A DNA stretch of 18,181 nucleotides. It comes from Roseomonas sp. (GTDB lineage: Bacteria > Pseudomonadota > Alphaproteobacteria > Acetobacterales > Acetobacteraceae). The DNA lies in the NCBI GenBank assembly GCA_020249415.1, contig JADCFR010000480.1, positions 1 through 18,181 on the forward strand, given 5' to 3'. A program made the translations under genes and the position numbers. Below the pieces are notes generated by a model. It ran no database searches. It had not been told where the DNA came from and worked only from the letters and a program-made list of their open reading frames with translations. Shown in pieces: positions 7,265-15,332 of this stretch (position 1 is its first letter; each line of letters starts with the position of its first letter).

Positions 7265-8059
7265 CTATTTTGCTGGTTCGCGGTGCAGTTCCACCACCAC
7301 GCCCTCCTGCCCTGGCAGGGCGGGATAGCGGCGCATCACCTCCGGGTCATGGCCGGGCACGATGTGCTTCGGGCTTGGCGCCAGGGCGCGGAGCTTATCA
7401 AAACCTTCCAGCATTTCGCCAATATGAAGCGCCGTGGTGAAGGGCCGACCGGCTTCCATATTCTCATAAAAATGCGTGACATCGGAAGCGAGCACCACAC
7501 GCCCGCGCGCCGTATTCACGCGCACGCATTGCAGCCCCATGGAATGCCCGCCACAGGCATGCACGGTAATGCCCGGCGCCACTTCCGCATCGCCATTATG
7601 AAACACCACGCGTTCGGCGAAATTCATCCGCACCATGCCGACCACATCCTCCACCTCAAAAGAATGGCGGAGCTTGGGGTATTTCATGTAGCGGCCGGTC
7701 GCATACTGCATTTCCGGTTCCTGCAAATGGAACCTGGCCTTGGCGAATTTATGGAAGCTGCCGACGTGGTCGTAATGAAGGTGGGAAATCACCACATCTT
7801 CGACCTTATCGGGGTCAACGCCGATCAGCTTCAGGCTTTCGATTGGGCAACGCAAATAGTTGCGCTTGCGCTTCGCGGCGACCTCTGCCGTGAAGCCGGT
7901 GTCAATGATCACGGCGCGATCATCATTCACCGCGGCCCAGACGAAGTAATCCATCGGCATCGGCGCATCATGCGGGTCGCCGCCGATAAAATGTTCGGCG
8001 CGCTTGGCATCGCGCATGGCGTAGCGCAGCGCATAGACGCGGTATTCGGGTTCAGTCAT
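7265..8059 (-). CDS. Metallo-beta-lactamase fold hydrolase, N-acyl homoserine lactonase-like
   Basis: The 264-residue protein carries the complete dinuclear metal site: H93-x-H95-x-D97-H98 in SHLHYDHVG, H172 in GGHSMG, D193 in ASDVTHFYE and H237 in VPGHDP. The spacing and the VIIDTGF strand near 50-56 fit the AttM/AiiA-type lactonase group. It lacks a visible signal peptide, so is probably cytoplasmic. Members open lactone rings of homoserine-lactone signals or of catabolic intermediates. The neighbours (a beta-hydroxyacid dehydrogenase and a CMD-family protein) make a catabolic lactone at least as likely as quorum quenching. GCAGGAG precedes the ATG at 8059. It lies 52 bp behind the dehydrogenase gene. 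The truncated tctC follows in the same frame after the TAG stop. Confidence 0.88.
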   Translation of the reverse strand: MTEPEYRVYALRYAMRDAKRAEHFIGGDPHDAPMPMDYFVWAAVNDDRAVIIDTGFTAEVAAKRKRNYLRCPIESLKLIGVDPDKVEDVVISHLHYDHVGSFHKFAKARFHLQEPEMQYATGRYMKYPKLRHSFEVEDVVGMVRMNFAERVVFHNGDAEVAPGITVHACGGHSMGLQCVRVNTARGRVVLASDVTHFYENMEAGRPFTTALHIGEMLEGFDKLRALAPSPKHIVPGHDPEVMRRYPALPGQEGVVVELHREPAK

Positions 8060-8111
8060 GCCATATGCTCCTGCTTGACGGGCTGCATGCCTAGACCATG
8101 ATCCGTGTCAG

Positions 8112-9047
8112 TTACTGCGTCTTATCCGCATCAAACACGGCCTGCACCGCTGTCGGATCGCATTTGATGGCAACGCCAGCGCGTTCCAATTGCAGCTTCA
8201 TCGGCACACGGCTATCGAGGTTTTCCCAGCCGCGATTCAACGCCTCATTCATTTCTTCCATCGTCAATTGGCAAAGCCGCATCGGCACGTTCAATTCGCG
8301 GCCCATGGTTACCGCCAGCGTCACATCCTTATGCGCCAGCTTCAACGCAAAGGCGGGCGGATCATATTTGTCCACCAGAAATTGGTCCGTGATGCGATCA
8401 AAAGTGCGCTTGCGCCCCAGCGCGCCCTGACGCACCGCCTTCCAAAGATCAAGCGGGTCCATCCCCGCCTTCACACCCATGGAAAACACCTCGGCCATCG
8501 CGGTTTGGATCGCATAGCCCGCCATATTATGCACGAGCTTTGCCACCGTCGCGGTACCGATCGGGCCAATATAGGCGGCCTGGTCACCAAAAGCGTCCAG
8601 CACTTTTTTGTATTTGTCGAAAACTTCCCTGTCGCCACCGACCCAGATGGCGAGCTTGCCGGTCTCAGCCCCCTTCGGCCCGCCGCTCACCGGCGCATCA
8701 AAACCATAAGCGCCTTTGGTCGCGAGTGCTTCCGCCATGCGCTTCATCAGCGCTTGGGAATTGGTCGAAAGATCGAAATAGGCAGCATTTTTTTGCACGC
8801 CGGCCAGGATGCCATCGGTGCCGAAAATCACTGGCTCCACTTCCTTCGGGCCAGGCAGAGAGGTGAAAATCACCTCGCATTGCTCAGCCACCGCCTTCGG
8901 TGTTTCCGCCCAGGTCGCGCCAGCAGCAAGCCGATTGGCGCCAGCTTCGCGGCGAATGTCATGCACCACCAGCTGATAGCCGGCCTTTTGCAGATTGGCG
9001 GCCATGAAAGCACCCATGGTGCCAAGGCCGATAAATCCTATCTTCAT
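8112..9047 (-). CDS. NAD(P)-dependent beta-hydroxyacid dehydrogenase (HIBADH family)
   Basis: The 311-residue protein has the order seen in 3-hydroxyisobutyrate, tartronate-semialdehyde and related dehydrogenases. A Rossmann start MKIGFIGLGTMG holds the GxGxxG at 7-12, followed by HDIRR, where D30 would favour NAD over NADP by the usual rule. The substrate loop DAPVSGG is at 117-123. The catalytic Lys170 and Asn174 lie in ATVAKLVHNM, and an all-helical C-terminal domain follows. The substrate cannot be read from sequence. I chose the ATG at 9047, where the Rossmann fold starts, rather than 9101, which would overlap the preceding gene. It starts 4 bp after the stop of the CMD gene, so the two are surely co-transcribed. 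Confidence 0.9.
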   Translation of the reverse strand: MKIGFIGLGTMGAFMAANLQKAGYQLVVHDIRREAGANRLAAGATWAETPKAVAEQCEVIFTSLPGPKEVEPVIFGTDGILAGVQKNAAYFDLSTNSQALMKRMAEALATKGAYGFDAPVSGGPKGAETGKLAIWVGGDREVFDKYKKVLDAFGDQAAYIGPIGTATVAKLVHNMAGYAIQTAMAEVFSMGVKAGMDPLDLWKAVRQGALGRKRTFDRITDQFLVDKYDPPAFALKLAHKDVTLAVTMGRELNVPMRLCQLTMEEMNEALNRGWENLDSRVPMKLQLERAGVAIKCDPTAVQAVFDADKTQ

Positions 9048-9051
9048 CGCG

Positions 9052-9390
9052 TCAGCCCTTCTTTGCCTTGTCCTGTGCTTCAAAGACATCAACGGCGACA
9101 TGCGCTGCCGTCATCGCAGAGGGCCAGCCGGAATACATCGAAAGATGCGTGATGATTTCTGAGATTTCCTCGCGCGACAGCCCATTGGTCAGGCCACGGC
9201 CGATATGGCTGTTCAATTGATCCTGCCAGCCCATGGCGACAAGGGCTGCAATCGTCACCATGGAACGGTCGCGCTTGGAAAGCTGGGGCCGTTCCCAAAC
9301 ATCGCCATAGACATATTGGTGGGTCATCTCCACCAGCTTCGGGAAATCCGGGTTGATCCGGTCGCGGCGTGCGGAAGGCGGGGCTGCCAT
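9052..9390 (-). CDS. Carboxymuconolactone decarboxylase family protein
   Basis: The 112 residues match the CMD helical fold: KLVEMTHQYVYGDVWERPQLSKRDRSMVTIAALVAMGWQ, the NSHIGRGLTNGLSREEISEIITHLSMYSGWPSA core and a C-terminal helix. The PcaC-like pattern without the AhpD CxxC pair speaks against a peroxidase role. True PcaC decarboxylates gamma-carboxymuconolactone in protocatechuate breakdown, but no other pca gene is seen, so I give only the family. The ATG at 9390 is preceded by GAGGAAA; the ATG at 9522 would add a basic stretch unlike the family. It heads the minus-strand group CMD-dehydrogenase-lactonase-tctC fragment-NIPSNAP. The 140 bp upstream (9391-9530) must hold its promoter if it is separate from pncC, but I see no convincing one. 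Confidence 0.87.
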   Translation of the reverse strand: MAAPPSARRDRINPDFPKLVEMTHQYVYGDVWERPQLSKRDRSMVTIAALVAMGWQDQLNSHIGRGLTNGLSREEISEIITHLSMYSGWPSAMTAAHVAVDVFEAQDKAKKG

Positions 9391-9530
9391 GGAAGTTTCC
9401 TCATGCGATGTCAGCACAGCACCGGCAGAGGAATGGCTGAGCGCGCAGCGCACCCAAGCCCTGACCTTCCCCCGCTTCTTCTGTGTTGCACCCATCCTGC
9501 GACCAGTATGGCCGCGCCGCAAGCGGGTGA

Positions 9531-10025
9531 TCAGACCTCCGTGATACGCCGCGCGGCAAGATCAAGCGCCGCCGCCACCGTCGCGGCACGCACCGCCGCG
9601 CGATCACCGGGGAAGATATGGCGTTCCACCACGGTCGGCACGCCTTCACACGCGCAGCCGATGAACACCAACCCCACCGGCTTGCCCGGCGTGGCACCGC
9701 CTGGACCCGCAATGCCGGTGCAGGAAAGGGCGAGTGAAACACCCGCACGCGCCCGCGCCCCTTCCGCCATTTCACGCGCCACGTCTTCACTCACCGCGCC
9801 CTGCGCCGCCAGGGTTTCGGTGCGCACGCCGACCATCTTGTGCTTGGCGTCATTCGCGTAAGTCACGAAGCCCGCCATCACCACGGAAGATGAGCCCGCA
9901 ATCGCTGTCAACGCTGCGGCAATCAGCCCGCCAGTGCAGGATTCCGCCGTGGCCAAGGTCATGCCCTTGGCATCCATCTGCGCCAGCAAAACGCGCGCCT
10001 GATCAAGTGTGGCTTCGGGCAGCAT
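9531..10025 (-). CDS. pncC: CinA C-terminal domain protein, nicotinamide-nucleotide amidohydrolase
   Basis: The 164-residue protein is a stand-alone CinA C-terminal domain. Members such as PncC convert NMN to nicotinate mononucleotide and ammonia, recycling NMN from NAD-consuming reactions such as DNA ligation. Diagnostic segments are LATAESCTGGLIAAALT (24-40, with S29 as probable nucleophile), GFVTYANDAK (52-61), GAVSEDVA and TGIAGPGGATPGKPVG from 103. The N-terminal MoaB-like CinA domain is absent, as in E. coli PncC. GGGAGTGA precedes the ATG at 10025. The gene starts 3 bp behind pgpA and closes the tight eight-gene minus-strand run. The pairing pgpA-cinA is common in Proteobacteria. Activity is inferred from family. 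Confidence 0.93.
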   Translation of the reverse strand: MLPEATLDQARVLLAQMDAKGMTLATAESCTGGLIAAALTAIAGSSSVVMAGFVTYANDAKHKMVGVRTETLAAQGAVSEDVAREMAEGARARAGVSLALSCTGIAGPGGATPGKPVGLVFIGCACEGVPTVVERHIFPGDRAAVRAATVAAALDLAARRITEV

Positions 10026-10028
10026 GGG

Positions 10029-10478
10029 TCAGATCACTCCCGGCAAAAGGGGGCGCGCCAGGATCAGCGCCAAGGCGGCCAGCGCACCCGCGACAATATC
10101 ATCCAGCATGACACCAAAAGCGCCTTCTTGCTGATCAGCCCAGGAAATCGGCCAGGGCTTCAGGATATCGAAAATGCGAAACAGACTGAAGGCGATCAGC
10201 ACGCCCCAAATATTGGCATCTACACTCAAGCCCGCCAGCGCAATCAGCATGCCGGCCGCTTCATCCACCACAATCCAGCCAGGGTCCTGATCTGGGGTTT
10301 CACGCAAGACATCGCGCACGGCGCAAAAACCAATGATCGTCACCAAGATGGCCAGCGACAGCGTCGCCACCGGCCCGAGCAAGGCCGCCGGCAAAACCAG
10401 CAATGATCCCCAAGTGCCGGGCGCGGGTTTCAGCCGCCCGACACCACCCATCGTCGCCACCAGCAAGGGCAGCTTCAT
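10029..10478 (-). CDS. pgpA: Phosphatidylglycerophosphatase A
   Basis: PgpA removes the phosphate from phosphatidylglycerophosphate to yield phosphatidylglycerol, the step after PgsA, at the inner membrane. The 149-residue product shows PAPGTWGS near 18-25, WIVVDEAAGM, and FRIFDILKPWPISWAD followed by GAFGVMLDDIVAG, the acidic metal-binding motifs of the family, with hydrophobic segments between them. I chose the ATG at 10478, which overlaps the stop of the lytic transglycosylase gene as ATGA; an ATG at 10616 would add 46 unrelated residues inside that gene. Expression probably depends on translational coupling, since no strong Shine-Dalgarno is seen. Confidence 0.94.
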   Translation of the reverse strand: MKLPLLVATMGGVGRLKPAPGTWGSLLVLPAALLGPVATLSLAILVTIIGFCAVRDVLRETPDQDPGWIVVDEAAGMLIALAGLSVDANIWGVLIAFSLFRIFDILKPWPISWADQQEGAFGVMLDDIVAGALAALALILARPLLPGVI

Positions 10479-12550
10479 TTGGCGCTGGCCAGCCAGCTTG
10501 CCATGGGGTGCGGCGCTGTCATGGGTGGGTTCTGGCGTGCGCGATAAATCACCGCACCTTCCACAATGCGCTGCACGTAATTGCGTGTCTCGGCGAAGGG
10601 AATCATCTCCATCCAATCGAGCAAATCACGCTCGCCACGCAGCGGATTGCCATAGGTGACAAGCCATTCATCCACGCGCCGCGGGCCGGCATTATAGGCC
10701 CCTGCCGCCATCACCAGCGATCCTTCAAAGCGCCCGAGCATTTCTTCCAGATAGGCAGCACCAAGTTTGATATTGGCTTGTGGATCGGCGGTCAGCATAT
10801 CCACCCGGAAATTCATACCCAGCCGGCGCGCAACGGTCTGGGCGGTGGAAGGCAATAATTGCATCAGGCCGCGCGCATTGGCGCTGCTGACGGCTTCCGT
10901 ATCGAAATTGCTTTCCTGCCGTGTGACGGAAAAGATGAAGGCGGGTTCCGGCGATGTCACCGGCACGCGGAAGGGCGTGGGCCAGCCTTCCGGCAACAGG
11001 ATATCGCCTTCAATCGCCGAACGTCGTGCCACCCATACGGCGTGATCCGGCCGGCCAATATGATTGGCAAGGCGCGCGGTCAGCAGCCTGTCTTGCTGAT
11101 CAGCCGATACCGCCTGCAAGCGCAGCAGGAATACGCGTGTGCGACGCGTCTCCCCCAGCTCTGCCAGCGTGGTCACCACGCGCGCCAATTCGCGCTGCGC
11201 AAATTCCTGCGCGCGCCTTTGTTCAACCGGCGGCGTTTGCAGTGCGCGGAGACGCTGATCCAAGGCTTCCTGGCTTTCACCCATCGTCAAGGCTGCAAGC
11301 TGGCCGTAAAAGGCGGTCGGTAATTGCGCCGCTGCCGCATAGCGTTCGCGCGCGGCAGCATTGGCGCCACGCGCCGCCAGCGCCCGGCCTTCCCAATAAA
11401 GCGCGCGCGCGCGGGAAATGACCGAACGTGTACCGAGCGCCATGGCGACAAAATGCCGCTGCGCCAGAACAGGATCATTCAAAAAGCGTAACGCAATGAA
11501 GCCCGCCAGAAATTCGGCTTCCAGACGCCCTTCGCTGCCCATGGGCTGACCATGAAAGGCCGCGATGCGATGCGCATCCTTGGCGTTGTTCAACCGTAAC
11601 AGCTTGCGTGCCAGGATTTGCCGTTCCGCCCAAACCGCACGCGCGATTTCAGGGTCCATATTCGCCTGGAAGGGTTCGGCGACAATCCAGCTTGCCACCG
11701 CATCGGCATCCTGATCCCGCCTGCGCAGCAGCCGCGCCCTTTCATAGGCCCAGGCAAGATCAAGAGGATGAAGCAGCACTTGTCGGTTTTCAGGCTCTCC
11801 GGCGAGTGCCATGCGCATTCTTCCCGAACCCAGTGCTACCCCGGTCAGGCGCTCCAAGGCGCGCTGCGCGCCCTGCATATCGCGCGCGAAAAAAAGCCGA
11901 TCGAAACGTTGCTGGTGATCTTCCTGCCGCAACAGCCGGCCGAATTGGGCCATAATGGCCGCCTCAGCCGCGGCATCACCAGGCGCTTCCGCCCAGGCGC
12001 GGCGAAGCGTCTGTTGCGCGCCGGCTTCTCCCTCTAGATTGGGCGCGGCTTCAACACTCGGTCGTGGCGCATTATCCGGCCCGCGCCGCACCATATCCAG
12101 CATTGTGCCAAGCTGTGTTTGGGGTCTTGCGCCACGGGTCAGCGCTTCTGCGTGGCGCAAGGCCCCGGCGAGGCTGCGCGGGGGGAAGGTGGTGAAATGC
12201 GCCAGCACGAGCGGATCATCGGCTGGCCCTCCAAAGGCGGCTTCTGCCCGGCGCGCGATGGTATCCACCTGCGGCCAATCGGGATTTTCGCGCAAAAACC
12301 CGGCAAGCTCTGCCGCCGTGGCTGGCGCGGTGCGATGCGTCAGGCGCATCCACAGCACGATTTTTACCACCATAGGATCAGCGGCGGCCGCGTAGGTTTC
12401 GGCTTCCGCCCAGCGCCCCCCATTGGCAGCGGCGATGGCAGCCTTGCCGGCTGTGATGCGCGCAGCCTGAGATGAAGCAGTTTGCGCGATAGCTGCCGTA
12501 CCGGGAAGCAGCAGCGGCAGGCTTAGAAGCAACCGACGCGAAAGCCTCAT
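10475..12550 (-). CDS. slt: Soluble lytic murein transglycosylase
   Basis: This enzyme cleaves the MurNAc-GlcNAc bond of peptidoglycan with formation of anhydro-muropeptides in the periplasm. The 691-residue length is near that of Slt70. A signal peptide is clear (MRLSRRLLLSLPLLLPGTAAIAQ, residues 1-23). A long helical, alanine-rich superhelix follows to about 520, with TPR-like stretches. The C-terminal SLT domain has FIFSVTRQESNFD (catalytic Glu546), ARGLMQLLPSTAQ from 559, AAYLEEML near 598 and AAGAYNAGPRRVDEWL from 615. The C-terminal domain ends in the usual ETRNYVQRI. It begins 7 bp after the SDR gene and overlaps pgpA by 4 bp. GGGGGATAG stands about 10 bp before the ATG at 12550. Confidence 0.93.
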   Translation of the reverse strand: MRLSRRLLLSLPLLLPGTAAIAQTASSQAARITAGKAAIAAANGGRWAEAETYAAAADPMVVKIVLWMRLTHRTAPATAAELAGFLRENPDWPQVDTIARRAEAAFGGPADDPLVLAHFTTFPPRSLAGALRHAEALTRGARPQTQLGTMLDMVRRGPDNAPRPSVEAAPNLEGEAGAQQTLRRAWAEAPGDAAAEAAIMAQFGRLLRQEDHQQRFDRLFFARDMQGAQRALERLTGVALGSGRMRMALAGEPENRQVLLHPLDLAWAYERARLLRRRDQDADAVASWIVAEPFQANMDPEIARAVWAERQILARKLLRLNNAKDAHRIAAFHGQPMGSEGRLEAEFLAGFIALRFLNDPVLAQRHFVAMALGTRSVISRARALYWEGRALAARGANAAARERYAAAAQLPTAFYGQLAALTMGESQEALDQRLRALQTPPVEQRRAQEFAQRELARVVTTLAELGETRRTRVFLLRLQAVSADQQDRLLTARLANHIGRPDHAVWVARRSAIEGDILLPEGWPTPFRVPVTSPEPAFIFSVTRQESNFDTEAVSSANARGLMQLLPSTAQTVARRLGMNFRVDMLTADPQANIKLGAAYLEEMLGRFEGSLVMAAGAYNAGPRRVDEWLVTYGNPLRGERDLLDWMEMIPFAETRNYVQRIVEGAVIYRARQNPPMTAPHPMASWLASAK

Positions 12551-12557
12551 GACGCGG

Positions 12558-13277
12558 CTATCCCCCGATCAATACACGCGCGCCATGGCGTGTTTCAGAA
12601 GGCAGGCACAGCGCCGCAATACCAGGCGCGACATCAGCGGGTTGCGGCAGGGTGGCGGGGTCCTCACCCGGCATGGCTGCGGCGCGCATTTTGGTGGCGA
12701 CAATATCCGGGTCAACAAGGTTCACGCGCAAGGGTGTGGCCTCTACCTCCTGCGCCCATGTCATCACCAGATGTTCCATGCCCGCCTTGGATGCACCATA
12801 CATGCCCCAATAGGCGCGCGGTCGCAGCACACGCCCGCTGGTGACAAACACCGCACGCCCCGCCTCGGAAGCACGCAAAGGCGGATCGCAACTGCGGATC
12901 AGGCGCCAGCTAGCGGTCAGGTTCACCGCCATCACTTCCGCCCAATCGCGCGGTTCAATATGCGCAACCGGTGTCAGCTTGTTCAGGGCGCCCGCATTAT
13001 GCACCAGAATATCCAAGCGACCGAAGCGCTGCACGATCGAAGGGCCGATCATGTCAATGTCCTTTTCGGCCTTTTGCAGATCGAAAGGCAGCAGCGTCGC
13101 GGGCTTGCCGCCGGCGGCGCGGATCGCGTCATCCACTTCTTCAAGTCCGCCTTGGGTGCGCGCCACCAGCACGCATTGCGCGCCGAGCCTTGCCAATTCC
13201 AAGGCGAGTGCGGCACCAATCCCGCGTGACGCACCGGTGATCAGCGCCACCCGGCCTTCCAAAGCCGCCATCATCAT
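12558..13277 (-). CDS. SDR family oxidoreductase
   Basis: This 239-residue classical SDR has TGASRGIG at 14-21 for NAD(P) binding, HNAG at 93-96, and the Ser147-Tyr160-Lys164 active site (VTSGR ... YGASKAG). The substrate is not evident. The gene directly follows purF, overlapping its stop as ATGA, which matches the conserved alphaproteobacterial order cvpA-purF-SDR, where the SDR has no assigned function. Three consecutive ATG codons lie at 13277, 13274 and 13271; GGCGGGGCA upstream can serve any of them. It differs from the other SDR in this window in having the common TGxxxGxG loop and a Ser rather than Asp in the catalytic triad. Confidence 0.9.
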   Translation of the reverse strand: MMMAALEGRVALITGASRGIGAALALELARLGAQCVLVARTQGGLEEVDDAIRAAGGKPATLLPFDLQKAEKDIDMIGPSIVQRFGRLDILVHNAGALNKLTPVAHIEPRDWAEVMAVNLTASWRLIRSCDPPLRASEAGRAVFVTSGRVLRPRAYWGMYGASKAGMEHLVMTWAQEVEATPLRVNLVDPDIVATKMRAAAMPGEDPATLPQPADVAPGIAALCLPSETRHGARVLIGG

Positions 13278-14734
13278 TGCCCCGCCGGTTGCAGCAGGGA
13301 AAGCTGCCGGTCGGCATTATCTGTCCAATCCGTCAGCGGAATCGCATAATCGCCAGTAAAGCAGGCGTCGCAGAAATGCGGTTTCTTGGCATCGCGCGCC
13401 GGCTGCCCAAGCGCGCGATAAAGCCCATCAAGTGAAATGAAAGCCAGGCTATCCACGCCAATGATGCGCGCCATCTCCGCCAGGTCATGCTTGGCCGCCA
13501 TCAGATGCGCGCGTTCGGGTGTGTCAATGCCGTAATAGCAGGAATGCGTGGTGGGCGGGGAGGAGACACGCATATGCACTTCTATCGCCCCCGCCTGGCG
13601 CACCATTTCAACGATCTTGCGGCTGGTAGTGCCGCGCACGATGGAATCATCCACCAGCACCACGCGCTTGCCCTGCAACATGGCGCGATTGGCGCTGTGC
13701 TTCAGCTTCACGCCCAAATGGCGGATCTGATCCGTGGGTTCGATGAAGGTGCGCCCGACATAATGGTTGCGGATGATGCCAAGCTCAAACGGAATACCGG
13801 CTTCCACCGCGTAGCCCATGGCCGCCGGCACGCCCGAATCAGGCACCGGCACAATCAAATCCGCTGCCACACCGCTTTCGCGCGCCAATTCGGCGCCGAT
13901 GCGCTTGCGCGTTTCATAAACCGGCGTGCCTTCCACCATGCTGTCGGGCCGCGCGAAATAGATGTATTCGAAAATGCAAAAGCGGCTATCGGTGCGCGCA
14001 AAGGGCTTGATGCTGCGCAAGCCACTATCGTCAATCACCACCAATTCGCCCGCTTCAATATCGCGCACAAATTCCGCCCCCACGATATCCAGGGCGCAGG
14101 TCTCGGACGCCAGAACCAGCCCGCCATTGGCCAGACGCCCCAGCACCAAAGGCCGCACGCCCAAGGGATCGCGCGCGCCAATCAGCGCGCCATTATGCAA
14201 GGCCACCAGGGAATAGGCGCCCTGCACCTGCTTCAGCGCATCAATCAGCCGATCAATCACGGTGGAATAAAGGCTGATGGCAATCAGATGAATGAACACC
14301 TCGGAATCCGTGGTGCTCTGAAATAGGCAGCCGCGCCGCACCAAGGCGCGCTTCAACGCATAGGCATTGGTCAGATTGCCATTATGCGCCACGGCAAAAC
14401 CGCCAAATTCAAAATCGGCATAAAGCGGCTGTACATTGCGGAGCGCGGTCTCACCGGTCGTGGCGTAGCGATTATGCCCCACCGCATGCGGCCCACGGAG
14501 CGAGGCGATAACCTTGGCTTCGCCGAAATTATCGCCAACCAGGCCAAGCCCTTTATGGGCATGAAACAGCCCCGCGTCATCCAAGGTCACGATGCCGGCA
14601 GCTTCCTGGCCGCGATGCTGCAGCGCATGCAGCCCAAGCGCCGTCAGCGCTGCGGCATCGCCGCCATTCCACACGCCGAAGACGCCGCATTCCTCATGCG
14701 GCTTGTCATCCTCAAATCGCACGGGCAGCGGCAT
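13274..14734 (-). CDS. purF: Amidophosphoribosyltransferase
   Basis: PurF makes phosphoribosylamine from PRPP and glutamine, the first step of purine synthesis. The 486-residue protein is of the B. subtilis type: a 15-residue propeptide precedes the Ntn nucleophile Cys16 in HEECGVFGVW, and four cysteines (C253, C399, C455, C458) lie where a [4Fe-4S] cluster is bound. The glutaminase domain also shows LQHRGQEAAGI and GHNRYATTG. The PRPP loop VVLVDDSIVRGTTS spans 358-371. I set the start at the ATG at 14734, preceded by GAGGT and 7 bp after the cvpA stop; the ATG at 14812 lies inside cvpA and would add 26 residues before the propeptide. The linkage cvpA-purF is conserved even in E. coli. Confidence 0.97.
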   Translation of the reverse strand: MPLPVRFEDDKPHEECGVFGVWNGGDAAALTALGLHALQHRGQEAAGIVTLDDAGLFHAHKGLGLVGDNFGEAKVIASLRGPHAVGHNRYATTGETALRNVQPLYADFEFGGFAVAHNGNLTNAYALKRALVRRGCLFQSTTDSEVFIHLIAISLYSTVIDRLIDALKQVQGAYSLVALHNGALIGARDPLGVRPLVLGRLANGGLVLASETCALDIVGAEFVRDIEAGELVVIDDSGLRSIKPFARTDSRFCIFEYIYFARPDSMVEGTPVYETRKRIGAELARESGVAADLIVPVPDSGVPAAMGYAVEAGIPFELGIIRNHYVGRTFIEPTDQIRHLGVKLKHSANRAMLQGKRVVLVDDSIVRGTTSRKIVEMVRQAGAIEVHMRVSSPPTTHSCYYGIDTPERAHLMAAKHDLAEMARIIGVDSLAFISLDGLYRALGQPARDAKKPHFCDACFTGDYAIPLTDWTDNADRQLSLLQPAGQ

Positions 14735-14741
14735 GGTAACC

Positions 14742-15299
14742 TCAATTCCGGCTACGCGCAGGCGGGCGCAGCAATTCTTCAACCGTAGGCGAACGCGGCA
14801 AGGGCGGCTCATTCAATCGCGGGCGATATTCCGCCGGCATGATTTCAATCACCCGATGTGCGCCTTGCGACAGCAGGGGCAGGGCACGGGCTTCCAGCAC
14901 CGGTTCCGGCCAGCGTTCGCCCGGCAGCAGCAGCCCCGCCACGATATAGGCGACCACCAGCAGAAAAGCGCCGCGCGCCGCGCCAAAAACCAGGCCAAGC
15001 ACACGATCAATGCCGCCCAGCGCGGAATCCTGCACGCGATCCGCGACCGCATTGATCATCAGCTTGAAGACAATCAGCGCCACCAGAAACACCACGCCAG
15101 CGCCAATCGCTTCCGCAAGCCAGGGCGGCGTGAAATAAGGGTCGAGGAAGGGCTGAACCTCCTTCCGCGCCAGCAAGGCTACCACCGCCGCACCAACCCA
15201 GCCCGCCACGCCCAGCGCTTCGCGCACCAGCCCATGGAAAAAGGCGAGAATTGCCGACAGGGCAATCACCCCCAGCAGAATGACATCAACCCAATTCAT
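14742..15299 (-). CDS. cvpA: CvpA family membrane protein
   Basis: CvpA is an inner-membrane protein named for its need in colicin V production and since linked to envelope stress; its biochemical role is not known. The 185-residue product has the family opening MNWVDVILLGVIALSAILAFFHGLVREAL, about four hydrophobic segments (near 5-23, 30-45, 64-86 and 105-128) and the conserved DRVLGLVFGAARGAFLL stretch. The tail from about 130 is hydrophilic and proline-rich. AGGGTG precedes the ATG at 15299. It sits 33 bp after radA and 7 bp before purF, a conserved order. Confidence 0.94.
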   Translation of the reverse strand: MNWVDVILLGVIALSAILAFFHGLVREALGVAGWVGAAVVALLARKEVQPFLDPYFTPPWLAEAIGAGVVFLVALIVFKLMINAVADRVQDSALGGIDRVLGLVFGAARGAFLLVVAYIVAGLLLPGERWPEPVLEARALPLLSQGAHRVIEIMPAEYRPRLNEPPLPRSPTVEELLRPPARSRN

Positions 15300-15332
15300 C
15301 GCCGCACCCTATAGCCCTGGCCGGCGGGCGCG

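Noticed and set aside
7265..8059. Quorum-quenching AHL lactonase as a firm call
   Set aside because: The metal site fits, but no luxI/luxR gene is near and the neighbours look catabolic, so only the family is stated.
6851..8101. 416-codon plus-strand ORF opposite the tctC fragment and lactonase gene
   Set aside because: Antisense shadow: the minus strand encodes clear families with ribosome binding sites. The plus product is His/Arg-rich without a domain.
8190..9152. 320-codon plus-strand ORF opposite the dehydrogenase
   Set aside because: Same pattern of an antisense frame kept open by codon bias; no family features.
13487..14326. 279-codon plus-strand ORF opposite purF
   Set aside because: Antisense shadow of purF with a low-complexity His/Ala/Arg composition.
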